Shown here: piece by piece, positions 8,564-17,388 of the stretch
Position numbering within the stretch: position 1 is the stretch's first letter
Layout: every line of letters starts with the position of its first letter
Made by a program: the position numbers and the translations under genes
The notes under the pieces: generated by a model
Told to the model about the DNA's origin: nothing
The model's input: the letters and a program-made list of their open reading frames with translations, nothing else
Database searches by the model: none
DNA from: Ignavibacteriales bacterium
GTDB lineage: Bacteria; Bacteroidota; Ignavibacteria; Ignavibacteriales; Melioribacteraceae
Direction of reading: 5' to 3'
Length of the DNA: 64,000 bases
NCBI GenBank assembly: GCA_026390775.1
Contig: JAPLFF010000007.1
Coordinates: 868,001-932,000, forward strand

Positions 8564-10963
8564 TCACTTTAATTTAATTTCGTGAATTCCGCCGGCGAAA
8601 TTTTTTTGAGATTGAATTTCAATTTTTATTGAAGAAGTTCTAACCGTTTCAAATGTAATACTATTGTATTTATCTTTTTCAACACCATATTTATCTGTAG
8701 TGTAAACTGCGGGCCATTTTTCTCCTTCTTTATAAAAAACTTTCCACGTTGTTGGAACTCGACATTCACCGATTCCAGTATCGTCGAACCAATATATTGA
8801 AACTTCTGAAACCTCTTCCGGTTTTGCAAAATCGATCTGCACAAATTCCTTTTCTCCTTTATTCGGCCACCAATGAAAATATGGTAGTGATTCATCAATC
8901 GAATTTTTTGGTTCCAATTGATCTATCATTGCCTGTAGATTGTTCCCGTGAGAAACAGTCAACTTTGCATTTGTTAACATCGTTGGTCCTGATAAAGGTC
9001 GGACGGTTGATTCATCACTTGAAAGCCAAACACTCATTTCACCTTTACCTCTATGTGCCCAAGCATAGTATGGAATTGCGGTAAATTCTTGTTCAGATTG
9101 CTTTAAGGTTTTTTTATCATCGGCTAATCTATAACCTAAAACATTTCCTTTGATAATTTCTACACCGTTGAGGAGTTCCGATTTATACTCCGCAGTCAAC
9201 TTTGAATTATTATTTAACAAAATATTGCGCACATAGCCATCTTTATTATCAATCCATTCTGCTGCATAAACTATTGGTCCTCGTTGAATTGCAACTCTTC
9301 CTTTATCTGCTTCAACATTTTCATTCGCTGCAATTCTTTTAACTTCCATCGGAAGATTTAATTCAACGATATCGCCGGTTTTCCAATTTCTATTTATTAC
9401 AGCAAATCCATTTTCAATTTTTATCTCTATAGGTTTTCCGTTTACAGCCAGATTAATCTTTTCTTTTGGCTGATCAATAAATTTATAAAGATCGCTTGCT
9501 ATCGCTTCGTTTTGAGACCAACCCGGGATTCGGATGTTAAGTGAAAATTTTTCTTCTTTCAGATTGGGAGAAACAACTATCGTAATTTTTCCGTCCCACG
9601 GATAATTTGTTCTTTGTTTCAAATTAACTTTACCGTTGTTGAGTTTAATTTCTGTTTCATTGTTGGTAAAAAGATTAACGAACAACTCGCTTCCTTTTAC
9701 AGCATACATATAATTAGCTACAGAAGAAATGAAACGAGTTACATTTGTAGGACAGCATGCACAATCAAACCACGCCGCACGTTCGTGCGTGCCGAAAGAT
9801 TCAAGCGGGTTAGGATAAAAAAATGAATTCCCCTTCATTGATATACCGGAAAGAAGTGCGTTGTATAAAGTCCGCTCCATAACATCAAGATATTTTGCAT
9901 CTCCGCTAAGAAGAAACATCCGGTGATTCCAAAACACATTTGCGATCGAGGCACAAGTTTCATTGTATGCGCTTGCATTCGGAAGATCATAATTTTTACC
10001 GAATCCTTCCCATGAGCCTGTTGCACCAACTCCGCCGGTTAGATATAATTTTTTCCCCGCTACATTATTCCAGATTTTATCTAATGCTTTCAGGTAATCT
10101 TTATCTCCGGTTAACGCAGCAACATCTGCCATTCCTGAATACATATATCCGGCACGGACTGCATGACCCACAGCTTCGTCCTGCTCAATAACAGGTTTGT
10201 GATCTTGATTATATTCGCCCCAAGATTTTCTTCCATTAACATAGTTTCCGCGCATATCAAGTAAGAACTTTGCAAGTTTTAAATATTTCACTTTACCGGT
10301 CACTCTATAAAGTTTCACTAAACCGATTTCAATTTCTTGATGTCCCGAAGGCAGACTAATTTTACCGGGTCCAAAAACATTACAAACAAGATTAGCATTT
10401 TTGAGTGCAACATTTAAAAGTGTTTTTTTCTTTGTCGCCATAAAGTGAGCAACTGCCGCTTCATAAAGATGGCCGACATTATAAAGTTCGTGACTCCCTT
10501 CTTCATTCAGCCAGCGTGATGAACCTGTTACTCTTTCAAATTTATGAGAACCCATAGTACGTACTGTGTAAAGGTAACCGTCTTTTTCCTGGGCAGAAGA
10601 AATTAGCAAAATAATTTTATCAAGCTGTTTTTCTAATTCTTTATCGGGCTTCAACATTAACGCATATGATGCACCTTCAATTACTTTGTAGACATCGGAA
10701 TCATCAAAATAATATTTGCTGCAGAAGTCTCTTTTCTCTAATCCTCCGGCTATTGCAAAATTTTTAATTCGTCCTGTTTCTTCACAAAGTTTAAGTGCAT
10801 ACGGAATCGTAACAGTTCGGTTGGTTTCCATTCGATCGAACCAAAAACCTTTATCAACTTTTACTTGTGTAAATGGAACAGGTTGAATCGGATAATCTTT
10901 TTTTACTTGGGCAGAAATTATTATCGAAAGAAATAAAAACATTGTTACTGTCTTGAAATTCAT
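8564..10963 (-). CDS. Exported glycoside hydrolase family 127 (beta-L-arabinofuranosidase-like)
   Basis: A 799-residue protein with a signal peptide (cleavage near SAQVKK, about 20). The (alpha/alpha)6 catalytic part spans about 25-400 and the typical opening PFTQVKVDKGFWFDRMETNR is present. The CCPTNVTRF region with Cys at about 406-410 fits the Cys/zinc centre of GH127, in which a cysteine is nucleophile, with a Glu supplied nearby (ESFGTHERAAWFDCACC). Beta-sandwich domains follow, and the last 150 residues (about 655-799) resemble a discoidin/F5-8-type carbohydrate-binding fold ending IKIEIQSQKNFAGGIHEIKL. Likely removes L-arabinofuranose (or a related sugar) from plant polysaccharide; exact substrate is inference. 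GGGAG precedes the ATG. Confidence 0.92.
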   Translation of the reverse strand: MNFKTVTMFLFLSIIISAQVKKDYPIQPVPFTQVKVDKGFWFDRMETNRTVTIPYALKLCEETGRIKNFAIAGGLEKRDFCSKYYFDDSDVYKVIEGASYALMLKPDKELEKQLDKIILLISSAQEKDGYLYTVRTMGSHKFERVTGSSRWLNEEGSHELYNVGHLYEAAVAHFMATKKKTLLNVALKNANLVCNVFGPGKISLPSGHQEIEIGLVKLYRVTGKVKYLKLAKFLLDMRGNYVNGRKSWGEYNQDHKPVIEQDEAVGHAVRAGYMYSGMADVAALTGDKDYLKALDKIWNNVAGKKLYLTGGVGATGSWEGFGKNYDLPNASAYNETCASIANVFWNHRMFLLSGDAKYLDVMERTLYNALLSGISMKGNSFFYPNPLESFGTHERAAWFDCACCPTNVTRFISSVANYMYAVKGSELFVNLFTNNETEIKLNNGKVNLKQRTNYPWDGKITIVVSPNLKEEKFSLNIRIPGWSQNEAIASDLYKFIDQPKEKINLAVNGKPIEIKIENGFAVINRNWKTGDIVELNLPMEVKRIAANENVEADKGRVAIQRGPIVYAAEWIDNKDGYVRNILLNNNSKLTAEYKSELLNGVEIIKGNVLGYRLADDKKTLKQSEQEFTAIPYYAWAHRGKGEMSVWLSSDESTVRPLSGPTMLTNAKLTVSHGNNLQAMIDQLEPKNSIDESLPYFHWWPNKGEKEFVQIDFAKPEEVSEVSIYWFDDTGIGECRVPTTWKVFYKEGEKWPAVYTTDKYGVEKDKYNSITFETVRTSSIKIEIQSQKNFAGGIHEIKLK

Positions 10964-11130
10964 GATTTGTCTCCCATGAAAAGATATTGATAAAACAACG
11001 GAAGTATTTTATTCGCTTCACAATTTATTGAATCCGACAGAATTTTTTCATAATAAAAAAAAATTTTTCGCTTTTATTATTAATAATGTCTAATATTAAT
11101 TAAGATCGCATGAAAACTAGGAGAGATCCT

Positions 11131-12030
11131 ATGAAGAGATATCATATTAAAACCATATTCGTAATTCTTCTTTGCTTAATTTTTTATTCTTCGAACTTTC
11201 CATTAGAGGCGCAAGTTTCTCACAGTTTCAAAAAAACTGTTGTAGTTAAAAATATTTATCGCATTCCCGTTAGTGAACAGAATGGAAAGAAAATCTGGAT
11301 TGTTGATGGTTTGATCATTCGAAGAGAAATTTACCCCGAGTTTTTATATGGAGGGAACAATGAGAGATATCCATTTATCCCAAAAAACGAAATCTGGATT
11401 GATCATGCTATTTCAGCTGAAGAATTTACATACACTTTAGCACATGAATTGCACGAGCGGGATTTAATGGCAACTCAAGGAATGAGTTATTCGGATGCTC
11501 ACGATAGTTCGCTTGCTCTTGAAAGACGAATGCGTAAGAACGATTTCAAAATAGCCAAAGAACATGAAAAATTAATTCCTAAAGTTTCGCCGACTGATTG
11601 TGATGGAATTAAACAAATTTTTGAATTGCCGGATTCCATAATTCTTCAAAATATTTATCGTCAAAAAATTGAAGTGCGAAACGGTGTCTCAATTTGGATA
11701 GTTGATGGTGCAGCAGTTCGGAGAGATATTTATCCCGACTTCGGTCTAAGCGGAAATGATCTTGCTTATCATTTTATTCCTACAAAAGAAATTTGGATTG
11801 ATGGAAATATTTCTTGTGAAGAAACCGAGTTTTCCATCTTGTGTGAACTTAAGGAACGTGAATTTTTTGATAAAGGAATGAGCTATGATGATGCATACTT
11901 AAACGCAATAAAAATTGTCGCGGCACAAAGAAATAACGATCGAATAATTGCGAAAGGGCATCAACCTTTATTAATACCAAATATTTTAGAGCGTGATTTG
12001 GGAACCGGAAGTGAAAAAAAATCTCCGTGA
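11131..12030 (+). CDS. Exported protein with two tandem copies of a HELHE-containing domain
   Basis: I do not recognise a named family. The frame is open from 11110, but AGGAGAG followed by ATG at 11131 is the better start, giving 299 residues with a signal peptide (cleavage near LEAQ). The mature part is a tandem duplication. Copy 1 has NIYRIPV, KIWIVDGLIIRREIYPEF, GG, PFIPKNEIWID, LAHELHERDLM and GMSYSDAH; copy 2 repeats each block (NIYRQKI, SIWIVDGAAVRRDIYPDF, HFIPTKEIWID, LCELKEREF, GMSYDDAY). Copy 1 keeps His residues in HELHE and in DAH that could bind metal; copy 2 has lost them (CELKE, DAY). A metallohydrolase-like domain plus a degenerate twin is a reasonable guess, not proof. Confidence 0.8.
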   Translation: MKRYHIKTIFVILLCLIFYSSNFPLEAQVSHSFKKTVVVKNIYRIPVSEQNGKKIWIVDGLIIRREIYPEFLYGGNNERYPFIPKNEIWIDHAISAEEFTYTLAHELHERDLMATQGMSYSDAHDSSLALERRMRKNDFKIAKEHEKLIPKVSPTDCDGIKQIFELPDSIILQNIYRQKIEVRNGVSIWIVDGAAVRRDIYPDFGLSGNDLAYHFIPTKEIWIDGNISCEETEFSILCELKEREFFDKGMSYDDAYLNAIKIVAAQRNNDRIIAKGHQPLLIPNILERDLGTGSEKKSP

Positions 12031-12879
12031 TTATTGTTTTGTTAACTCATCAATTGATTCCTGAAGGAGCTGATCAAATTTTGCCGGGTCTTCCAGCATA
12101 ATAAAATGACCAATACCTTTCATAATTTTTACTTTAAAAGATTTTACATACTTGCTGTTCTCTTTGATTTGCATGGTATAACGGTCATTATTAATTGAAA
12201 TGATGGGGAGATTTATTTTCTTAAGCGATGGAACAGCATTATATGTAAATAGATTTAATAAAGTATTTATAGCAATATCCGGAGAAGCTGAAGAAATATC
12301 CTTCACAACTCTTTTTACCAATATTGTATCCGACGTAGTTGTAAACATCGATTTAACAAATCCGCTTGCGGCTTGAATAAAATTTTCTCGGAATGGTTTT
12401 AAAAATTGTTCCGCTTGTCCTTTCGACATTGTTTGTGTAAGATCTTGAAAAGTATCTGCCCCAATTAAACCAATAACTCTTCCTTTAAGCAGCACTGCGG
12501 CTTCAATAATATCCGCTCCTCCCATTGAATGTCCTATCATAATTACTTTTTTAAGATTTAATTTATTCACAACCGCAGCTATATCGGCACCGAAAGATTT
12601 TGGCGTGAAATTTTTTCTGTTCTGTCCAGATTCACCATGTCCGGCAAGATCAATTGTAACAACTTTATATTTAGGCGAGAATGTTTTTACCTGCTCATCC
12701 CAATATGATTTATTGCAGCTCCAACCATGAACAAAAACTAGCGCTTGTTCTCCTTTTCCCTGAATAGTATATGCAATTTCAGTTCCATCCTTCGATTTAA
12801 CTTTTCCGATCGATTGGGCTAAGATTAGGTTTGAAACAACAATAAAAAATATAACTAATAGTTGAACTTTTAATTTCAT
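12031..12879 (-). CDS. Exported alpha/beta hydrolase
   Basis: A 282-residue alpha/beta hydrolase with a signal peptide ending ILAQS (about 22). Motifs in order: oxyanion-region HGWSCNKSYWDEQV (about 51), nucleophile elbow IGHSMGGAD with Ser at about 118, an acid near INNDRYT (about 230), and catalytic His in GIGHFIMLEDP (about 257). This looks like the esterase/peroxidase-like branch of the family; substrate unknown. It converges on the HELHE gene with adjacent, non-overlapping stop codons (12030/12031), so the two have no room for a separate terminator. Confidence 0.9.
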   Translation of the reverse strand: MKLKVQLLVIFFIVVSNLILAQSIGKVKSKDGTEIAYTIQGKGEQALVFVHGWSCNKSYWDEQVKTFSPKYKVVTIDLAGHGESGQNRKNFTPKSFGADIAAVVNKLNLKKVIMIGHSMGGADIIEAAVLLKGRVIGLIGADTFQDLTQTMSKGQAEQFLKPFRENFIQAASGFVKSMFTTTSDTILVKRVVKDISSASPDIAINTLLNLFTYNAVPSLKKINLPIISINNDRYTMQIKENSKYVKSFKVKIMKGIGHFIMLEDPAKFDQLLQESIDELTKQ

Positions 12880-13004
12880 TTTTAATTTTCCAATAGATTT
12901 ATAAAATTATAATAAGAATTTATCTTAATTGAAATGTGAATTCAACATTTTTTATTATGATTTTTTTTGATTATTCAGTTTTTATCTTCATATCAACTTT
13001 TTTT

Positions 13005-13673
13005 TCAGAAAGAGGAATTTACATCTCTGTCTTTTTTATCTTTAGGTAAAATAATTCCGTCATTTATCATTTTAGGAACAACCAAACCGGAAACTTCTTC
13101 GCTGAACTTAAGCGGTGATGACGGATTTACTGATTCTGTTATAGCCGACCAAATCATTTTTCCATCTTCGCTCGGTTCCCAGAATGTAGTTTCTATTTGA
13201 GTAACAGTTTCTTTTTCTATATAACCCGGCGATCTAACAATCCTGTATCCGGCACCGTATCTTCTTCCAAAAGTATATCCAAACCAAATCGGTTGATAAT
13301 ATAGCTGTCCGGGAACGCGGTATTTTCTATTCTCTTCGCTTACTTTTTGAATAAGAACTATTCCATCATAATTATCTTTAAATAGATTTGGAATATCTTT
13401 TTCTTCCGGTACGTCATTGGGATAATAGCTGTATGAAGGAGTAGCTTTTACGCCGGCATCTTGCAATGCATCAACGTAAGTTTTTTCCCACAATCTTCTT
13501 TTCGTTTTATTGTTGTTAATGGCAATAACCAAAATATTCCTGATCTTGCCTGGTTTATATGATTGATCTTTCCACACATCAATTAGTCTGGAGGAAGTAC
13601 AGCCAATAAAATTAATTGCGGTAAAAAGAATCAGTATAAAGTAAATTGAATACTTCTTCGATTGATATATCAT
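13005..13673 (-). CDS. Uncharacterised lipoprotein
   Basis: A 222-residue predicted lipoprotein; the lipobox is FIGC (Cys at about residue 25 from the chosen start). The frame extends to 13712, but AAAGGTG lies properly before the ATG at 13671-13673. The mature part begins with a LIDVWKDQSYKPGKIRNILVIAI pattern seen in small Bacteroidota lipoproteins, in which a strand-helix fold resembling a DUF4136-type domain is suspected. A Tyr/Gly-rich stretch (GYTFGRRYGAGYRIV) follows. No catalytic motif is seen. It sits alone between an alpha/beta hydrolase and a polymerase gene, all on the minus strand. Confidence 0.78.
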   Translation of the reverse strand: MIYQSKKYSIYFILILFTAINFIGCTSSRLIDVWKDQSYKPGKIRNILVIAINNNKTKRRLWEKTYVDALQDAGVKATPSYSYYPNDVPEEKDIPNLFKDNYDGIVLIQKVSEENRKYRVPGQLYYQPIWFGYTFGRRYGAGYRIVRSPGYIEKETVTQIETTFWEPSEDGKMIWSAITESVNPSSPLKFSEEVSGLVVPKMINDGIILPKDKKDRDVNSSF

Positions 13674-13776
13674 GATGACACCTTTCAATTTCTTTTTATA
13701 TCTCTTTGACAACTTAAAACTTAAAATGGTTTATTATTTCGTAACACTTAGCGGAAAATTACTTCAACCTATTTTT

Positions 13777-15009
13777 TCAAAAATCTTTTTCGTCATCTTC
13801 TATTTCTAAGTTTGGTATTTGAGTAAACGCTATTCTCATTGGTGCCGATTTTCTTGCGAAGTGTGAGGCTGCATAATATGCGGATGTAAATCCGTATTTT
13901 TTATTTAATCCGTCGACTGCTTTGTTAAGAGATTTTATTTTGTCATAATCTTCAAAAAAGATTGGCGTGCTCTGATCTTCATCCAGCAACTTAAATAGAG
14001 TAACTCCAACAGCAAGTGGTTTCTCTTTTCCTGCCGGGTATCTTTCCCAAACTTTTTCCAAAGCCTTCATAAGAGTTATAGTATTTTGCGTATGAGAAAA
14101 ACTAATTTCTTCTCTCCATTTTATTCCTCCTAAAAAACGTACACCCATAGACATCGCGCCTGTAACATAACCAAGGTAACGCATTCTCATTGCCGCTTTC
14201 TGCAATAAGCGATTCATCACAGCAAAGGCATCATCTTTATTTCTTTCTTTCGGCGGAAGAACATGTGAGTGACCTATAGTCTGTCTGTGCGTCGGAGGTC
14301 TCTTAACATCTTCTCCACGTAATTGCGCATATATTCTTTCCCCTTCGATTCCACCCCATGCCTCTCTTAAACGCGACTTGGGCAATGTGCAAAGCACTTC
14401 AACTGTGTAGATTCCGTGCCGCTTTAAACGAACTTCCATTCTTCTTCCAATGCCCGTTAAATCTCTAAGTTTTAGGCTGTAAAGACAATGCGGCAAATCT
14501 TTCTCTTCAATCACTATTAATCCATCCGGTTTTTGCATATCTGTAGCAGTCTTTGCTAAAAATCTGTTCGGCGCAATACCGATTGAACATTTTAAATACT
14601 CGCCGACTTTTTCTGCAATTGTTTTTTTTATTTGAAGAGCAAGCTCAATAGCATTCTCGCGAATTTTTTGTTTACCCATAAGTGAACACGACACTTCATC
14701 AATAGACATTTCTTGATCAACATGAACACACGACTCTATCGCTTCAACTAATTTATAATGATACTCAATGTAGAGACGATGATGTGCTTCTACTAATTGT
14801 AAACCCGGGCAAAGTTTTTTTGCTTCGGAAACAAGCGTGCCGGTTCTAACACCAAGTTTTTTCGCTTCATAACTTGCAGCAATGCAACAAGTGCTGTCTG
14901 CCATCATAGGAACAACGGCGATAGGTTTATTCCGCAGTCTTGGATTGACCTGCTGTTCAACAGAAGCAAAGTATGAATTGAAATCTAAAAATAAATTTCT
15001 GAGAGGCAT
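13777..15009 (-). CDS. dinB: Y-family translesion DNA polymerase (Pol IV-like)
   Basis: A 410-residue Y-family polymerase. The catalytic palm starts FLDFNSYFASVEQQ (Asp at about residue 9; the Phe of YFASVE occupies the steric-gate position) and continues to the second acidic site MSIDEV (Asp-Glu at about 103-104), so the metal-binding carboxylates needed for activity are present, unlike ImuB. A helix-hairpin-helix thumb region follows (LTGIGRRMEVRLKRHGI, about 190) and then the little-finger domain. QIPNLEI near the C-terminus could be a sliding-clamp motif. It copies across damaged bases with low fidelity. No ImuA or LexA gene is adjacent. Confidence 0.88.
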   Translation of the reverse strand: MPLRNLFLDFNSYFASVEQQVNPRLRNKPIAVVPMMADSTCCIAASYEAKKLGVRTGTLVSEAKKLCPGLQLVEAHHRLYIEYHYKLVEAIESCVHVDQEMSIDEVSCSLMGKQKIRENAIELALQIKKTIAEKVGEYLKCSIGIAPNRFLAKTATDMQKPDGLIVIEEKDLPHCLYSLKLRDLTGIGRRMEVRLKRHGIYTVEVLCTLPKSRLREAWGGIEGERIYAQLRGEDVKRPPTHRQTIGHSHVLPPKERNKDDAFAVMNRLLQKAAMRMRYLGYVTGAMSMGVRFLGGIKWREEISFSHTQNTITLMKALEKVWERYPAGKEKPLAVGVTLFKLLDEDQSTPIFFEDYDKIKSLNKAVDGLNKKYGFTSAYYAASHFARKSAPMRIAFTQIPNLEIEDDEKDF

Positions 15010-15112
15010 TGAAGTAAGACCTAAAAAATTTACTGCTGATTAATTACACTCTAAATTAAAATATTTTATTTACAACATTGTATACAATAGATCTTTTATT
15101 TTCAGATAAATG

Positions 15113-15931
15113 CTATTGAAAGAGAACTGCGCTTAAATACCCGACAACTTCGGAATTATCCCCTGTAATATCGCCAGAATCAGTACGCGAGAGGATTTGG
15201 GATTTTTTCTTATTTAAGAGATCAGCTGTTTTCATCATTGTAACAATAGCTCCGCCGCCGCATGCTTCACATTTTCCAGTCTCTAAATCTTTCTGCAAGT
15301 TTTCATAATCAAATTCTGCGATTCGTTTTTCTACAATTGAATCCCGTTTGTCTGCTTGTTCTTTTGAGTGAAAGTGAGAAAGATCCGAGCTCGCAATAAT
15401 TAATGTCTCATCATCCATAACTTCGGCTAATCTTTGAGAAAGTTCATTGATATACATTTTATCCTGATCACCCATCACGATAGGAACAATAGAAAAATTA
15501 TTCATCACCATTTGTAGAAACGGAATTTGAACTTCAACAGCATGCTCGGCGCGGTGTCCGTTTATTCCATTAAAAATGATTTTACTATCAATCACCAATC
15601 CATATCTCATTTCTTTATTAATCGGAACTTCGCCTAGCGGGGTTTTATATGCATCGCCGTTATAAATAGAAATCCCCGGAAAATATTCACGGTGACTCGG
15701 AGAAATAATTACAACTGTTTTATATTTTTTCTGTTTAACAGCATTAAATGCAAATGCCGCCGTTCTTCCGGAATAAACATATCCTGCATGGGGAGATACG
15801 ATACCGACAACATTTTCAAATTTCTCTTGTGGTTTATAAGTATCCAGCAGTAGTCTTACTTCGTCTTTTAATTTACTTGGCGATGCGGGATAAAACATTC
15901 CCGCTACTGCCGGTTCTCGAATATTTTTCAT
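15113..15931 (-). CDS. amrB: AmmeMemoRadiSam system protein B (MEMO1 family)
   Basis: A 272-residue MEMO1-family protein: PAVAGMFYPASPSKLKDEV at the start, VSPHAGYVYSGRTAA at about residues 46-60 (conserved metal-site His), ISPSHREYFPG, and SSDLSHFH at about 182. The first Met is within the ATGA overlap with the upstream amrA gene, and GGGAG precedes it. In bacteria MEMO usually travels with AMMECR1 and a radical SAM protein. The biochemical role is not settled; the family is related to extradiol dioxygenases. Here the radical SAM gene is not nearby. Confidence 0.93.
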   Translation of the reverse strand: MKNIREPAVAGMFYPASPSKLKDEVRLLLDTYKPQEKFENVVGIVSPHAGYVYSGRTAAFAFNAVKQKKYKTVVIISPSHREYFPGISIYNGDAYKTPLGEVPINKEMRYGLVIDSKIIFNGINGHRAEHAVEVQIPFLQMVMNNFSIVPIVMGDQDKMYINELSQRLAEVMDDETLIIASSDLSHFHSKEQADKRDSIVEKRIAEFDYENLQKDLETGKCEACGGGAIVTMMKTADLLNKKKSQILSRTDSGDITGDNSEVVGYLSAVLFQ

Positions 15932-16491
15932 TTTACTCCCTGTTCTTCTTCGCTAAAAATTGTTGCGGTAAAAGCATTGAGCATAAGCTGTTTTGTTTTC
16001 CAATAGCCGGGCGAAAATCCCGACTTCAGGCATATTGCATCGAGATATTGTTCACGATTCAAATGATGTTCAATTGGAACTTGAGGCAGTAAAAGTCCGC
16101 GCCTTCCTTTTTCTTCAAGAATTAATCCGTGCTTGCCGATTTCAATTTCATCATAACTGTTAAGCGGAAAGGGTTCTGATAAAACTGAAATTTCTATTGC
16201 GAGATCTTTAATTTCCGATTGACGGACAGAAGGAAATCGCGGATCATTTTGCGATGCATGTATCGCAGCATCACATATGGTTTCGAATAACGGACTATCC
16301 GAAATAATGTACCCGATACATCCGCGCAGTGAACCGGCTTTTGTAAGAGTTACAAAAGCTCCCGAGTGCGAATTGAAAACCGGATGTTGTCCATAATCTG
16401 GTTCTGGGTTTTTCTCTCCGGTAAAAACTGATTTAATTGAAGTACGCGCAGTATCGAGAAGAATCTTTTTCTCTTCTAATGTTATTTCCAT
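15928..16491 (-). CDS. amrA: AmmeMemoRadiSam system protein A (AMMECR1 domain)
   Basis: A 187-residue protein consisting of one AMMECR1 domain. The family hallmark LRGCIGY is present (GSLRGCIGYI, about 55-64), followed by AIHASQNDPRF and, near the C-terminus, GLILEEKGRRGLLLPQVPIE and GYWKTKQ. Stop and start overlap by 4 nt with amrB downstream, and the DUF4905 gene ends 6 nt upstream, so three genes form one operon. Function of the domain is unknown; a nucleic-acid or enzyme-activating role has been suggested for the system. Confidence 0.92.
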   Translation of the reverse strand: MEITLEEKKILLDTARTSIKSVFTGEKNPEPDYGQHPVFNSHSGAFVTLTKAGSLRGCIGYIISDSPLFETICDAAIHASQNDPRFPSVRQSEIKDLAIEISVLSEPFPLNSYDEIEIGKHGLILEEKGRRGLLLPQVPIEHHLNREQYLDAICLKSGFSPGYWKTKQLMLNAFTATIFSEEEQGVK

Positions 16492-16497
16492 TTCATT

Positions 16498-17313
16498 TTA
16501 CTCTAGCTTATAAACAATAACTTCATTCTTTTCGCGAAGAAGGAAAAGATGTTTTTTATAAACAAAGAATGAATCCGTAAATAATGCCGAAGCATTAGCA
16601 TTTAAGATCTCAGATAGAATCACATTGTTTGAGTTAAGATTAACAGCGAGAAATTTATTTACAAAACTATTCTCAAATATTGTTGTGTGATAGTTAAAGA
16701 AGAGCAGATCATTTTTTGAATTATACTCTACTTCTCCTTCAACACTGGTATTATTGGTCTGTCTTCGTATTGCTTCAGCAATTCTAGAATCTATTTCATC
16801 ATTTGAAAAAACTTTGGGATAAAGATACGAACTCCAATTTTTTTCATTTTCCGCAGATTTTTGTAATGCGTTTATCTTTTTATGGTCTGAGCCGAATTCC
16901 TCAATTAGCTCGCCGTCTAAATAATTTAAAGCCGAAAAATATCTTTCTTCAAATCCTTGCTTGAATCCGTAAACTTTTTCGTCACTTGCAAAGAGAAAAG
17001 AGAATTCATTATTCGTCCATAAAATATTTTGCGATGCAATATCAAATGCAATTATTCCCTTATGATAAGGCATATCAGGTTTGGGAAAGTAGTGGAAGAA
17101 AATAATATCTTTATAAATTTCCTCAATGCCCACCCAGCATTTTTCATCAAGCTGAAAATCACAAAAAATATTTTTTCCGGTTTCAATGTAATAACAATTA
17201 AAGAAAACTTCTTTTGTGTTAAGATCGCGTGTTTCAAGAATAAGTTTATCGGAATCGGAGATTAGAATTCTCCAAATTTGTTTATCAGATTTATATGTGA
17301 AATGTTTTTTCAT
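16498..17313 (-). CDS. DUF4905-like protein, first gene of the amrA-amrB operon
   Basis: A 271-residue soluble protein with strand-rich sequence. Openings such as QIWRILISDSDKLILETRDLNTKEVFF and GIIAFDIASQNILWTN look like a short beta-propeller or WD-type layout, which fits the DUF4905 family of Bacteroidota. The frame opens with GTG at 17326-17328, but AAGGAG correctly spaced before the ATG at 17311-17313 favours that start. No signal peptide and no catalytic motif are seen. It is 6 nt upstream of amrA, so it may belong to the same process (inference). Confidence 0.78.
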   Translation of the reverse strand: MKKHFTYKSDKQIWRILISDSDKLILETRDLNTKEVFFNCYYIETGKNIFCDFQLDEKCWVGIEEIYKDIIFFHYFPKPDMPYHKGIIAFDIASQNILWTNNEFSFLFASDEKVYGFKQGFEERYFSALNYLDGELIEEFGSDHKKINALQKSAENEKNWSSYLYPKVFSNDEIDSRIAEAIRRQTNNTSVEGEVEYNSKNDLLFFNYHTTIFENSFVNKFLAVNLNSNNVILSEILNANASALFTDSFFVYKKHLFLLREKNEVIVYKLE

Positions 17314-17388
17314 CTTTCTCCTTGGCACACTCGTTGATTGATAATCTCAAACACTGAGTGTGCAAACCACCAGCAAGTATGAGAAGAA

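Noticed and set aside
12967-13200. Plus-strand frame opposite the lipoprotein gene
   Set aside because: Mostly antisense to the lipoprotein coding sequence; Ser/Phe-rich shadow with no motif.
13777-15009. ImuB-type inactive polymerase homologue
   Set aside because: The catalytic Asp and SIDE acidic residues are intact and no imuA gene is adjacent.
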